Assembly: GCF_001672815.1 (NCBI RefSeq)
Contig: NZ_LZKK01000325.1
Location: 1 to 64,000, forward strand
Direction of reading: 5' to 3'
Source: Mycobacterium sp. E796
GTDB taxonomy: Bacteria; Actinomycetota; Actinomycetes; Mycobacteriales; Mycobacteriaceae
Length of the DNA stretch: 64,000 bases
The notes beneath the pieces are model-generated. The model saw nothing but the letters and a program-made list of their open reading frames with translations, did no database searches and was not told where the DNA came from. A program made the translations under genes and the position numbers. Shown piece by piece: positions 51,985 through 61,604 of the stretch (position 1 is its first letter; each line of letters starts with the position of its first letter).

Positions 51985-52842
51985 ATGCGCCTTAAAGGCA
52001 AAGTTGCGTTTATCACCGGCGCAGGGCATGGGCAGGGACGCTCCCATGCCATCCGCCTTGCCGAAGAGGGCGCCAACATCATCGCGGTCGACATCTGCGA
52101 ACCGGTCCCCAGTGTTCCCTACCCGATGGCCTCGAAAGAGGAACTTGAACAGACGGTCAAGGAGGTTGAGGATCGCGGGGGTCGCATCGTCGCCCGTGTC
52201 GGCGACGTCCGATCGCGAGAGCAGCTCGCCGAAGCGGTCAGGGCGGGCGTTGACCAATTCGGTCGGCTCGACATCGTGTGTGCCAACGCAGGCGTGCAGT
52301 CGATGTACGACGAATACCTCGGGCAGTCGTGGATCGATGGTGTTGACATTGATCTCTTCGGCGTGCACCACACGATGGCCGTGGTATTTCCACACCTGAA
52401 CGAGGGTGCCTCCATCATCATCACCGGGTCGACGGCCGGCATGATTCCTGGGCTCGTGGACAACCCGGCGCTCGGCTTCGGCGGAGCCGCCTACGCGTGG
52501 TCGAAGCGGATCCTCGCCCAATACACCGAGGTGCTAGCGCTGCACCTGGCCCCCAAATTCATCCGCATCAATTGCATTCACCCCACCAACTGCGACACCC
52601 AACTGCTGAATCACGAGACCGTGTACAAAGCGTTCCGGCCAGACTTGGAAAACCCCGGCAGGGAGGATGCGATTCCCGCGTTCACCATGATGCAGGCCAT
52701 GCCAATTCCATTCATTCAGCCGGAAGACATGTCCAACCTCGTCGCCTTCCTTGCCAGCGACGACTCGCGCTTCATTACCGGACAGAACATTCGCGTCGAT
52801 GCCGGGTCGATGCTCAAGGCCAACCGTCCCGTCGGCACCTAA
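51985..52842 (+). CDS. Mycofactocin-coupled SDR oxidoreductase
   Basis: 285 aa from ATG at 51985 with GGGAGAG upstream. Starts RLKGKVAFITGAGHGQGRSHAIRLAEEGANIIAVDIC, the hallmark of the mycofactocin-coupled SDR family (carveol-dehydrogenase-like), with GSTAGM and YAWSK. Such enzymes keep NAD bound and pass electrons to mycofactocin. Mycofactocin biosynthesis genes are not in the window. First gene of the mce operon, 94 bp before yrbEA. Confidence 0.9.
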   Translation: MRLKGKVAFITGAGHGQGRSHAIRLAEEGANIIAVDICEPVPSVPYPMASKEELEQTVKEVEDRGGRIVARVGDVRSREQLAEAVRAGVDQFGRLDIVCANAGVQSMYDEYLGQSWIDGVDIDLFGVHHTMAVVFPHLNEGASIIITGSTAGMIPGLVDNPALGFGGAAYAWSKRILAQYTEVLALHLAPKFIRINCIHPTNCDTQLLNHETVYKAFRPDLENPGREDAIPAFTMMQAMPIPFIQPEDMSNLVAFLASDDSRFITGQNIRVDAGSMLKANRPVGT

Positions 52843-52936
52843 TTCTCCAACATGCCGCCTGGTCGGGATCCACGGATTAGCATCTTCACACACCTCATGT
52901 GGGCCGATCAGGGCAGGTAGGGGGCAGGGGAGGGCA

Positions 52937-53869
52937 GTGACGCAGCAGCACGTCGACGCGGTCGCAGCCGCGCCCCAAACCGCGAACGCTGTCCGCTCAG
53001 ACGTGACCGCCGGGATCACCGGCCACCGGCTGCAGCGACCGTTGTCTCTGGCTTTCGTTGGTACGCGCCGAGCGGGGTTGCGGGTGGTTGGGATTCCGCT
53101 GCGTAGCGCGGCCACAACCGGCCGTGGCTTGCAATTGTTCGTGGACGTGGTGCGCTACGCGGTAATCGACGCCATCTCCCTGAAGCTCCCTCTCGGCGAG
53201 GCGTTCGTACAGGCATGGACGTTATTCAAAGTGACCTCGGTCAGTGCACTGCTGATGGCCATTCCGTTCGGGGCCTTGGTAACGGTAGTGACGTCTGGCC
53301 TCGTCAACCAATTAGGGGCGACCTCGCTGCTCGGAGCGGCAAGCGGGGTGGGCGTGATTCGCCAGGGCGCGCCTATCACTGCAGGCCTGCTGATGGGTGG
53401 CGCTGCCGCGTCGGCTATTGCCTCGGAACTCGGAGCACAGGAGATCCGTGAGGAACTCGACGCAATGCGAGTATTGGGTATTGACCCAGCCCGCCGTCTG
53501 GTAGTCCCTCGGTTCTTTGCCCTGCTCGCAATCGCTCCTATCTTGGGTGTGTTGATCATGGTGTCGGGCACCGCGACAGCATTCATCATGTCCGTCAATT
53601 TCACCCAAGTAACACCAGGTAGTTTCTGGTTGTCATTTGGAGCGTTCGCAAAAATGGTCGACGTTTGGTTTGCCTTGGGTAAGACTCTCGTCTTTGCCGC
53701 GATTGTTGTGATAATTTCGTCGCTTCGTGGAATGGAGGCAAAGGGTGGACCCCGTGGTGTTGCCGATGCCGTGAATTCATCCGTAGTCCTCAACGTTATC
53801 TGCATCGTTTTTGCAAATCTTGCGATAACGCAATTGCAGACAATGTTTTTTCCGATGGAGGTGGCCTAG
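52937..53869 (+). CDS. yrbEA: YrbE-A permease subunit of an Mce transporter
   Basis: 310 aa from GTG at 52937 with GGGGAGGG upstream. A disordered N-terminus of about 50 residues, then a MlaE/YrbE permease with about five TM helices. The EQVDAL-type coupling region is QEIREELDAMRVLGIDP, which contacts the MceG/Mkl ATPase. Together with YrbEB it forms the channel for lipid import. The ATPase gene is elsewhere, as usual for mycobacteria. Confidence 0.94.
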   Translation: MTQQHVDAVAAAPQTANAVRSDVTAGITGHRLQRPLSLAFVGTRRAGLRVVGIPLRSAATTGRGLQLFVDVVRYAVIDAISLKLPLGEAFVQAWTLFKVTSVSALLMAIPFGALVTVVTSGLVNQLGATSLLGAASGVGVIRQGAPITAGLLMGGAAASAIASELGAQEIREELDAMRVLGIDPARRLVVPRFFALLAIAPILGVLIMVSGTATAFIMSVNFTQVTPGSFWLSFGAFAKMVDVWFALGKTLVFAAIVVIISSLRGMEAKGGPRGVADAVNSSVVLNVICIVFANLAITQLQTMFFPMEVA

Positions 53870-54738
53870 TGATTTCCTACACTCGGGCCGTACCTTCCGC
53901 GCATTGGACCACTCGTCTGGTTACAGTCGCCTCGTCTCCGCCCCTTAGATTCTTTCGGCAAGTCGGGCAGGTAGCACTATTCATCGGCCAGACTCTTTGG
54001 TTGCTACCGCTCACAGGCCGCAAATATTCACGAGAAACATTCCGGCAAGTCAACAGTCTTGCGTGGGGTCGAGGCTCGATAATAGTGGACGGCGGCGTGA
54101 TAAGTGTATTGCTGCTTCTTGGAATCGCCCTCGGTGCTTCGCTCGCCATCGAGGCGCTCTCGATCTTGAATCAGATCGGGTTCGGTGCGCTTTCAGGATT
54201 GATCTCCGGGGTGGGATGCGTTCGGGAAATTGCTCCGCTCGTGGGGGGTATCGCGTTCGCAGCACAAACGGGTTGCCGGATGACAGCTGAGATCGGCGCT
54301 ATGCGGATCGGCGAAGAAATTGATGCCGTCGAATCGATAGGAGTCCGACCAATACCCTTCGTAGTTGGCACACGATTGATCGGCGCTATGGCATGCGTGA
54401 TCCCCGGATACGCGTTGACGCTGATCGCAACGTTCGTCGTAATGGACACAGTCGTCGTCAAGTTCTACGGCCAGCACGCCGGCACGTTTAACCATTACTT
54501 CATCGAGTTCCTGACGCCCAGGGACCTTACGTACTCGGTGATCAAAGTCGCTGTGTTCTGTGCCTCGGTGACGTTAATCCATTGCTACTACGGATATTTC
54601 GCCGCTGGCGGCCCCGAGGGTGTGGGTTCTGCATCGGGCCGCGCGGTGCGCGCGAGCATGGTCATGCTCATGGTGATGGATTTCACATTGACCGTGTTAC
54701 TGTGGGGCATCCAGCCAGTGTTCGTCTTTAAAGGCTAG
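53869..54738 (+). CDS. yrbEB: YrbE-B permease subunit of an Mce transporter
   Basis: 289 aa from GTG at 53869, overlapping the yrbEA stop (TAGTG). MlaE fold with SGLISGVGCVREIAPL and the coupling motif MRIGEEIDAVESIGV. Second half of the permease heterodimer. Codons here and in yrbEA are noticeably less GC-rich (many ATA, TTT, AAT) than neighbouring genes. Confidence 0.94.
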   Translation: MISYTRAVPSAHWTTRLVTVASSPPLRFFRQVGQVALFIGQTLWLLPLTGRKYSRETFRQVNSLAWGRGSIIVDGGVISVLLLLGIALGASLAIEALSILNQIGFGALSGLISGVGCVREIAPLVGGIAFAAQTGCRMTAEIGAMRIGEEIDAVESIGVRPIPFVVGTRLIGAMACVIPGYALTLIATFVVMDTVVVKFYGQHAGTFNHYFIEFLTPRDLTYSVIKVAVFCASVTLIHCYYGYFAAGGPEGVGSASGRAVRASMVMLMVMDFTLTVLLWGIQPVFVFKG

Positions 54739-55794
54739 GTGGTAATTTTGCTACTCCAGACTTCGGCCGAATCCGAGACGCGAACACTGACAACTATCGG
54801 CGCGGCGTTGGCTGTCGTAGCAACTATCGGCTTGACGTTGGTCATCCTAAAGCCGTTCCAGGGTCAACCCAAAGATCAGCTCTCGATTTCGATCGATTCG
54901 CCCTATATCGCTCAGGGCATCATCGAAGGCACCCCCGTGGTCATGCATGGCGTCGAGCTCGGGAAAGTCACAGAGATTTCCAGCACTGCCGGCGGGCGCA
55001 TCCGGCTGGGCGTCAATTTACACAAGTCGCCCAGCGCGGGTTTGACTGATGCAATGCAGATTGATTTTCGGCCCATCAACTATTTCGGCGTCAGCGGAAT
55101 CAATATAATCCCGGGGGCCGGTGGTCAAGCGCTCCGGAATGGTCTACTCATACATGCGGTACCCAGAGGAAATTACACGCTCCAGACAATGCTCACTCGT
55201 TTTGGCGAGCTCTCCAACAGGGTGATCACACCGGAATTTGTCACCGTCATCGACCGGATCACCAGATATACCGATGCGCTGAATCCGCTGATCGAAACAG
55301 TGTTCATCGCAACCAATACGCTGGCGAAGGTGCAGACGGTGCCAACCAAGCGGCTCCTGGCCAACGCGACGGGTATCAGCGTGACTTTTCCTGGTCTACT
55401 CAATGCGATCACGGATTCAGGCGACGCCGTCACGCATGGAGATAATAACTGGATGCACGAAGGCATGGGTGACCTTAGCGACAAGCAGTGGTACAAGGAA
55501 TGGGGAGTCCCTCACTGGAATGCCATTGTCGACGGAATTTTCGGATCGATCGGAAAAGTCGAGTCGTCGCATGTCGGTGACCTGCTGCCGTTGATTAACG
55601 GTTTCCAGGCGATCATGGACACGACCGGCCCGTTGCTGCGCCCCGAGGGCGTCGGCGACACGCTGGTCGAACTCCGTCACCGCTTCGAGAACCTGTACGG
55701 GGGGACCCCTGAGCAGCGGGCACTCCGAGTTCGGATCGTCCTTGACAAACTTCCCGGCATCGCCGCTCCCGTCGATGCCATGGGAGGCCCCTGA
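54739..55794 (+). CDS. mceA: MceA-type substrate-binding protein
   Basis: 351 aa from GTG at 54739 directly after yrbEB. One N-terminal TM helix (about 16–38, TIGAALAVVATIGLTLVIL), then an MCE domain (about 46–125: YIAQGIIEGTPVVMHGVELGKVTEI) and a helical domain, ending in a Pro-poor tail. It forms part of the hetero-hexameric tunnel across the periplasm. Shorter than the 400+ residues of many MceA proteins. Confidence 0.92.
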   Translation: MVILLLQTSAESETRTLTTIGAALAVVATIGLTLVILKPFQGQPKDQLSISIDSPYIAQGIIEGTPVVMHGVELGKVTEISSTAGGRIRLGVNLHKSPSAGLTDAMQIDFRPINYFGVSGINIIPGAGGQALRNGLLIHAVPRGNYTLQTMLTRFGELSNRVITPEFVTVIDRITRYTDALNPLIETVFIATNTLAKVQTVPTKRLLANATGISVTFPGLLNAITDSGDAVTHGDNNWMHEGMGDLSDKQWYKEWGVPHWNAIVDGIFGSIGKVESSHVGDLLPLINGFQAIMDTTGPLLRPEGVGDTLVELRHRFENLYGGTPEQRALRVRIVLDKLPGIAAPVDAMGGP

Positions 55795-56855
55795 TGAAAC
55801 CCATTGCCGCGATATGGCGACTCGCGTTAACCGCTGTTGTGGCGGTCGGCGGCCTCCTTCTGCTCGCGAGCGCCATCACCAGGCCTGTGGCGCCGTCTGT
55901 GCGCTCCTATACTGCTGAGTTCACCGACGTGTCCGGGTTGTACACCGGGGCCGACGTTCGCGTCCGCGGAGTCCCCGCAGGGAAAGTCCGGTCCATCGAT
56001 TTGGAGCGCCACGACGGCCAAAGCGTCGCCGGAGTCACGTTTACGCTCGAGAACCGCTACGGCCTCGTGTCGAACACAAGGCTCGCCGTCAAGTATCAGT
56101 CTCTGACGGGTTCGCGGTACCTCGACGTGGTTAATTCGTCGGAGTCGTACACGGAAGCCGACCTGATCAAACACGTGCCCCTGGCGATGACGTCGCCGTC
56201 GTTCGACGTCACCAGGTTGTTCAATGGGCTGCAACCCGTACTTGCGACGCTCAGTCCCGAGGAGGTCAACCGATTCACCCAGAACGCTGCGTCTTTTCTG
56301 GCCGGCGACGGCGACGGACTTGGACCCATGCTGAAAAGCATCGATACTCTCACTCGTTTCGTGTCGGATCGCCAGCAAGTTATCGCAGTCCTGATGCGTA
56401 ACCTCTCCGCCGTCGCCGACGCGATGGGCGGCAAATCACCCGACATGATTCAGATGCTGGAGTGGATCAACCGGCCTCTGGACGGGGTGCTGGGGGTGCT
56501 AGACGAATTCCGAAAGACCGAGCTCTACAGCACCGATTTCTTGAAGCCGTTAACGGCTGTTCTGACCAACATCGGATTCCCGGTACGGGGCAACAGCGCG
56601 GAAAGCTTTATCTATCAAAACCCCAACGTGGCATTGGATACCAACGTAACCAACATCAACCAGGGGATGGACCGGCTATTTGGAAACATCGATCAATTCA
56701 TGGATGCGTTCAAACTCGTGCCGGTCATGTGGGAGAACATCGGACCGCCGTCGGCACCTAATGACCCACTGCCGTGCTCTCGGGGTCGTTTTCAGCTTCC
56801 AGAGCAGATGGATGTCCTTTTGAACGGACAAAGGGTGGTGCTATGCAACCGCTGA
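55794..56855 (+). CDS. mceB: MceB-type substrate-binding protein
   Basis: 353 aa, ATG overlapping the mceA stop (TGATG). TM helix at about 8–28, MCE domain with TDVSGLYTGADVRVRGVPAGKVRSIDL, then alpha-helical rod. A Cys-containing end (LLNGQRVVLCNR) is typical of MceB. Overlaps mceC by 13 bp. Confidence 0.93.
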   Translation: MKPIAAIWRLALTAVVAVGGLLLLASAITRPVAPSVRSYTAEFTDVSGLYTGADVRVRGVPAGKVRSIDLERHDGQSVAGVTFTLENRYGLVSNTRLAVKYQSLTGSRYLDVVNSSESYTEADLIKHVPLAMTSPSFDVTRLFNGLQPVLATLSPEEVNRFTQNAASFLAGDGDGLGPMLKSIDTLTRFVSDRQQVIAVLMRNLSAVADAMGGKSPDMIQMLEWINRPLDGVLGVLDEFRKTELYSTDFLKPLTAVLTNIGFPVRGNSAESFIYQNPNVALDTNVTNINQGMDRLFGNIDQFMDAFKLVPVMWENIGPPSAPNDPLPCSRGRFQLPEQMDVLLNGQRVVLCNR

Positions 56856-57811
56856 AACTGCTGCGTAACCCTACCGTGTGGGGTGCCGGCGCACTGGTGC
56901 TGGCCACCGTGGTGTCGCTCGTTGCCGCCTGGTTGTACATCAGTCCTCCGGGTCAGAAGATCGTCACCTTCTATACCGACGACGCCGCGTCGCTGCATTC
57001 CGGTGACCTTGTTCGGATCGCAGGCATCAACGTCGGCAAAGTATCTGACCTTGCGTTGGAATCCAACCGGGTGCGAGTGCGGGCAAAGGTCGACGGCTAC
57101 GCGTTCGTCGGCGATCAGTCTCAAGTCGAGGTCCGCATGCTCACCGCTGTCGGCGGTTACTACGTGAACCTTGTGCCGTTGGGTGACAAACCGTTGGGCT
57201 CTAAGGCCATTCCGCTGGAGCGCGTGAAAATGCCTTACAGCTTAATGACCATCCTCGCCGATAGTACGAAGATCACTGACAAGCTCCGAGGCAACCCGCT
57301 CAAGGAGTCACTGGATCAACTCCAGACTGGGCTCAGCGGGGACAACGCCGAGGTGCTCTCCTCAGTGATCGACGCGGGCAACAGCCTGGTGTCGACGATC
57401 CAAAAACAGCGCGGTCAACTCACGGCCATCCTCAACTTCTCCAACGAGTACGTTGACGCGCTGAACGGCTACAACGACGGAATCAGGACTCTGGTCCGCA
57501 AGATTTCGATCGTCATTCAGACACTCGTGATCTACGGCAAGAAATTCGGCGACGGAATCACTGCATTCGCCGACGTTCTGGGTCAGCTTTCTCCGCTCGC
57601 ATACTTTTACCGTGACCATCGTGCCGACTTCATGGAAAAGGTGCGGCATTACCTTGAGACCGCGCGGATGTGGTCGGAGCACAACGGCGTGGTGATCCGT
57701 TCACTACGGCTCATCGAGAACAAGTTCCAACGGGTGTTCGACGCTCAGAACGCACCGCCGGACTTATTAGCCACCGACCTTTGTGTGCCGATGCCGGGGA
57801 GTCCGTGCTGA
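56843..57811 (+). CDS. mceC: MceC-type substrate-binding protein
   Basis: 322 aa from ATG at 56843, chosen over an upstream in-frame ATG (56774) because it removes a 70-bp extra overlap with mceB and gives MQPLKLLRNPTVWGAG, a normal Mce start. TM helix about 12–33, MCE domain DDAASLHSGDLVRIAGINVGKVSDL, then coiled helices. The C-terminus has the DLCVPMPGSPC Cys pair. Confidence 0.92.
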   Translation: MQPLKLLRNPTVWGAGALVLATVVSLVAAWLYISPPGQKIVTFYTDDAASLHSGDLVRIAGINVGKVSDLALESNRVRVRAKVDGYAFVGDQSQVEVRMLTAVGGYYVNLVPLGDKPLGSKAIPLERVKMPYSLMTILADSTKITDKLRGNPLKESLDQLQTGLSGDNAEVLSSVIDAGNSLVSTIQKQRGQLTAILNFSNEYVDALNGYNDGIRTLVRKISIVIQTLVIYGKKFGDGITAFADVLGQLSPLAYFYRDHRADFMEKVRHYLETARMWSEHNGVVIRSLRLIENKFQRVFDAQNAPPDLLATDLCVPMPGSPC

Positions 57812-58911
57812 TGGCCTGGCCGAAGTCGCGCCGCTTTCGTCGGATCGTCCTTGTCGCGATGACGGCCGTCGTGGTGGTGTCGACGGTCGGCTCGTGTGGT
57901 TCGTCGCCGAACGACGCCAGCGCCGACTACTGCGCAATCATGCCCGACGCTGTGGGGCTTTACGCAGGTAATCCGGTCACCCAGATGGGCTATCCGATCG
58001 GCAAGGTCAAATCGGTCACGCCGGGAAACTCCGATGTTCGGGTGCACTTTACGGTGACCCAGCCCCGTCGGCTGCCTGCCGACGTCAAGGCCGTCATCCG
58101 GGCGACATCACTGCTCGCCGATCGGTCTCTCGAGTTGGTCGGCAACCCCGGATCGGCTCCAGAACTCGCCCCCGGTGGGTGCATCCCGCTGGATCGCTCC
58201 TTCACCCCCAAGAGCCTGTCGCAGGTGGTGGGCTCGACCGCCAAACTGCTTAATTCGATAAGCCCCGAGGGTTCGACCAACGTCGCCGCTGCCGTTCGTG
58301 GACTCGATCAGGCCCTGCATGGCACCGGTCCGCAGTTCAACCAACTGATGACCAACACGGCGGCGGTACTGGACAGCCCCGACCAAGCGATCAGTTCGAT
58401 GGCATCCGTCATCGTCAACCTCGGTCAGCTGACGACCTTCGTCCGGGAACTGAGCGGGCCGATTAAGCAAATCATGCTGGACTTGCAGAAAACCATGCCC
58501 GACATCATCAGGGTGGTCGAACCGGTCGGCCAACAGCTGTTCGGCACCTTGTACCTCTTCAAAATGGCGTCGGATATCGAAATCACGCTCGGCGAACCGA
58601 TGCAGATCACCCTGGACGAGACCGCAATGGCCCTGCGGAAACTAGCCGCCCACGCTCCCCGGCTGGCCAACCTTCTCAACCCCATACCGTGGTGGATCAA
58701 TACGGCAGCCAATTACTTCAACGCGCATGCAGCTCGCCACGTCATCAGGTACCGGCCCCCCATGTACCGCATCCGCACGCCCGACGGAGTCGGGATGTGC
58801 AACATCATGAACGCAAGCGCGCCAGGCAGCTGCGCCAATGTCCAGGGGACGCCCTACGCCGTCGACGTTGCACTGTTGCAGTACGTGTTGACTCAAGCGG
58901 CGCACCGATGA
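57811..58911 (+). CDS. mceD: MceD-type protein, possible lipoprotein
   Basis: 366 aa, ATG overlapping mceC stop (TGATG). Basic start then a hydrophobic helix (IVLVAMTAVVVVSTVGSC). VGSC fits a lipobox, so it may be lipid-anchored, unusual because in classical mce operons only MceE is. MCE domain includes AGNPVTQMGYPIGKVKSV. Several C-terminal Cys (MCNIMNASAPGSC). Confidence 0.88.
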   Translation: MAWPKSRRFRRIVLVAMTAVVVVSTVGSCGSSPNDASADYCAIMPDAVGLYAGNPVTQMGYPIGKVKSVTPGNSDVRVHFTVTQPRRLPADVKAVIRATSLLADRSLELVGNPGSAPELAPGGCIPLDRSFTPKSLSQVVGSTAKLLNSISPEGSTNVAAAVRGLDQALHGTGPQFNQLMTNTAAVLDSPDQAISSMASVIVNLGQLTTFVRELSGPIKQIMLDLQKTMPDIIRVVEPVGQQLFGTLYLFKMASDIEITLGEPMQITLDETAMALRKLAAHAPRLANLLNPIPWWINTAANYFNAHAARHVIRYRPPMYRIRTPDGVGMCNIMNASAPGSCANVQGTPYAVDVALLQYVLTQAAHR

Positions 58912-59906
58912 ACCGCCGACTGTGCTCGATCGCCGCGGTCGCCGCCGTGGCCATGTCCATCACCGCGTCGGGATGCACCGCACTCAACGTCAATTCGTTG
59001 CCCCAGCCCGGCAAGAGCTACAACGGCGGGTACAACATCGTCCTCCAATTCGAGAACGTCCTCAACCTGCCCAACCACGCGAAAGTGGTGATGGATGGTA
59101 GTGAGGTCGGGACCGTCACCGACGTGAAGGTCACGAGCCGGCAGGTGGACGTCACCGCAAAGATCGACCCCGACGTCTCCATTCCGTCGAATACTCGTGC
59201 GGCACTTGAGCAAGCCACCGTTCTCGGTGACATCTATCTGAGCCTCGATCCACCTGATGATCAACCCGCAGCACCACCGTTGGCTCCGGGCGGCACAATC
59301 ATGCTGGGGCAAACCAGGTCTCCGCCCCAACTGGAAGACACGCTGGCACATCTCGCCGACTTCGTCTCGAGCGGCGCCATCCAACGTCTGCAGAACACGA
59401 TCATCGGCATCAACCGGGTCACCCCGCCGGAGCCCGAACTTCGCAACTTGGCTTCGCAGGTAACCGCCGATTTGAGGGATCTGTCCGACAACATAGATGT
59501 CGTCGACTATTTTCTGCATGGCGTGTCCGGAACCGGCACCATCCTGCACGACCGGCTTTCGTCCGCGCAGTATTGGTTCTCGCCGAGAGGCATGCGGGGC
59601 TTCGACCGCGCCATGCAGACGTCCGACTACCTCGGCAAACTCTTCCCATCGATCGGCAGCGTCTACACCGGCGGATACTGGCTGGCGCCATTTCTGCAAT
59701 CATTCGTCCAGTCGACCGACGCGCTACGACGTTCCAAATGGGCTTTCGAGGACGAGGGGCCCGCGTGGCGCAAGCTGTTTACCGACACATTCCTACCGGA
59801 GGACAAATACCCGGCGATCAACATCACCTCGATCGTCGGCCCTGACGGTCGCGAGTTGTCGGGCAATGTGATGGATGTGTTACGGATGTTGGGCGCGGCG
59901 CCGTGA
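58908..59906 (+). CDS. mceE: MceE-type lipoprotein (LprK-like)
   Basis: 332 aa, ATG overlapping mceD stop (ATGA). Signal and lipobox ITASGCTALNVNSLP with acylated Cys, as in LprK/MceE. MCE domain FENVLNLPNHAKVVMDGSEVGTVTDV and helical region. The lipoprotein subunit that caps the tunnel. Confidence 0.93.
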   Translation: MNRRLCSIAAVAAVAMSITASGCTALNVNSLPQPGKSYNGGYNIVLQFENVLNLPNHAKVVMDGSEVGTVTDVKVTSRQVDVTAKIDPDVSIPSNTRAALEQATVLGDIYLSLDPPDDQPAAPPLAPGGTIMLGQTRSPPQLEDTLAHLADFVSSGAIQRLQNTIIGINRVTPPEPELRNLASQVTADLRDLSDNIDVVDYFLHGVSGTGTILHDRLSSAQYWFSPRGMRGFDRAMQTSDYLGKLFPSIGSVYTGGYWLAPFLQSFVQSTDALRRSKWAFEDEGPAWRKLFTDTFLPEDKYPAINITSIVGPDGRELSGNVMDVLRMLGAAP

Positions 59907-60850
59907 GAATACGAGATTTCGCCACGTTCGTCGCGTTCGCGGCGATGATCATTCTTGGGGTGGGCTATATCTGGTCGCTCGGTGTCCGGGTCGCGCCACC
60001 GGCGGACCGGACGAACCTTTCGATGCAGGTCGCCGATATCAACGGAATCCTGCTCGATTCGAATGTCCTGCTCCGAGGGGTCCCGGTCGGCAAAGTGACG
60101 GGTATCCACTCGTCCTTGCAAGAGGCGACCATCGACTTCTACATCGACGGCCGCTACCAAGTCCCCGTGGACAGCGAAGTGCGACTCGAAAACCTCTCAG
60201 CACTTGGTGAGCCCTACATCGGATTGGTTCCGCGGGTCGACCACGGCCCGATGCTGCGCGACGGCCAGCGCATCGCCACGCAGAGGATCGTGCAACCACC
60301 GTCGATTTCGGAGCTAGCCGTCAGCGTCACCCGACTCCTCAACCAGGCCGATCCACAAGCGCTCAAGCGGGTCGTTAACGAACTCGACACCGGGCTGCCG
60401 CAACCAGATACCGTGCTGCCCAACCTTTCTCGGACGGCGATGCTGCTAAGAAACGTCGCCGCGGACATGAACGGCCGCGGTCGGATACTACTCGACAACT
60501 TCCAGGCGCTGCTGCAGAACGCGAGCTGGGTCGGCCCGTGGATTGCCGACATCACACCCGGATTTCGAACCATCGGCCTGTCCGCCGGAGTCCTGTTCTC
60601 GGGCCTAGAAATCGACAGGCCACTGGGTGGAGTCGCCATCTATGACACGGTCAACCGTCTGATCGACCGGATCCAGAAGCTTCTGGACGACCGCGGCGGT
60701 GACATCAAAGTGCTTGGCCAAGCACTTCTGCCCCATCTTCAGGGGATTGCTGGCTCACTGATGAACTTCGACACCGGTCAGATGTTGTCGAACGTTCTCG
60801 AATCGGTGCCTGCCGACGGCACCATCACGTTGAACGTCAGTATTCCCTAA
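59903..60850 (+). CDS. mceF: MceF-type substrate-binding protein
   Basis: 315 aa from GTG at 59903 (GTGA overlap). TM helix 7–27, MCE domain ADINGILLDSNVLLRGVPVGKVTGI and helical rod; ends TLNVSIP. Lacks the long Pro-rich tail of many MceF proteins (often >450 aa). It closes the six-gene mceA–F set. Confidence 0.92.
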   Translation: MRIRDFATFVAFAAMIILGVGYIWSLGVRVAPPADRTNLSMQVADINGILLDSNVLLRGVPVGKVTGIHSSLQEATIDFYIDGRYQVPVDSEVRLENLSALGEPYIGLVPRVDHGPMLRDGQRIATQRIVQPPSISELAVSVTRLLNQADPQALKRVVNELDTGLPQPDTVLPNLSRTAMLLRNVAADMNGRGRILLDNFQALLQNASWVGPWIADITPGFRTIGLSAGVLFSGLEIDRPLGGVAIYDTVNRLIDRIQKLLDDRGGDIKVLGQALLPHLQGIAGSLMNFDTGQMLSNVLESVPADGTITLNVSIP

Positions 60851-60898
60851 AACCCTTGACCACCAGGTGAATAACGGAGATGGAAGTTCAGAAGTTCA

Positions 60899-61591
60899 AT
60901 GATGACCGATAAGAAGACAGACGACGAAGAACGCTCCGCGCCCGAGTCCGTCGATCAGGAGACCGATGAGCGCGAGGCGGAAACAACTGATGCGTCGAAG
61001 CAGGACACATCGAAGAATGGCGAGGGGCCGACCATCGCGGCGGATGAGCCTAAGGCCAAGCGCACGCGACTGCAGGCGTCTATTTCGGTTCGCACGCTGC
61101 TCGTTGCCGGGTTGATCGCCACCCTCGTTGCAGGCATCGGTGTGATGACGTGGTTGTACTTCGGCGCCAAACGCGAACTGGCCGAGCAAGCCCGGCAAGC
61201 GGCGAACACCAAGCGTGCCGAACAGATTGCCCTCGACTACGCCAAGAACGCCGCGGCCATGAACTTCAAAGATCTTCCCGCCTGGAAGGACAAGCTCGTC
61301 GCGGGAACCAGTCCCGAACTCAAGAAAAGGCTGGGCGGGGCGGCAGACCAGATGGAGCAGATTCTCATTCCGCTGCAATGGGATTCGACGGCGCGACCGC
61401 TGACGGCCAAAGTGCGATCGGAGGTTGGTGGCGCCTATGTCGTCGACGCATTTGTCAGCGTAACGACGAAGACGGCGCAGGGGCCAGACCCGCTGCAATC
61501 CACCGCTACCTACAGCGTGACCATTGACAGCAATAAAGATTGGCAGATCACCGATGTCGGCGGGATCGGCGCGGCGGTAGAGGGACGATAG
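60899..61591 (+). CDS. Mce-associated membrane (Mam) protein
   Basis: 230 aa from ATG at 60899 or 60902. An acidic, Thr/Asp-rich disordered N-terminus (about 1–60), one TM helix (LLVAGLIATLVAGIGVMTWLYF, about 67–88), then a small periplasmic domain with YSVTIDSNKDWQITDVGG, the NTF2-like end of Mam proteins (Rv0177/Rv0178 type). It probably stabilises the Mce complex. Confidence 0.88.
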   Translation: MMTDKKTDDEERSAPESVDQETDEREAETTDASKQDTSKNGEGPTIAADEPKAKRTRLQASISVRTLLVAGLIATLVAGIGVMTWLYFGAKRELAEQARQAANTKRAEQIALDYAKNAAAMNFKDLPAWKDKLVAGTSPELKKRLGGAADQMEQILIPLQWDSTARPLTAKVRSEVGGAYVVDAFVSVTTKTAQGPDPLQSTATYSVTIDSNKDWQITDVGGIGAAVEGR

Positions 61592-61604
61592 AAGGAGCGC
61601 GCCG

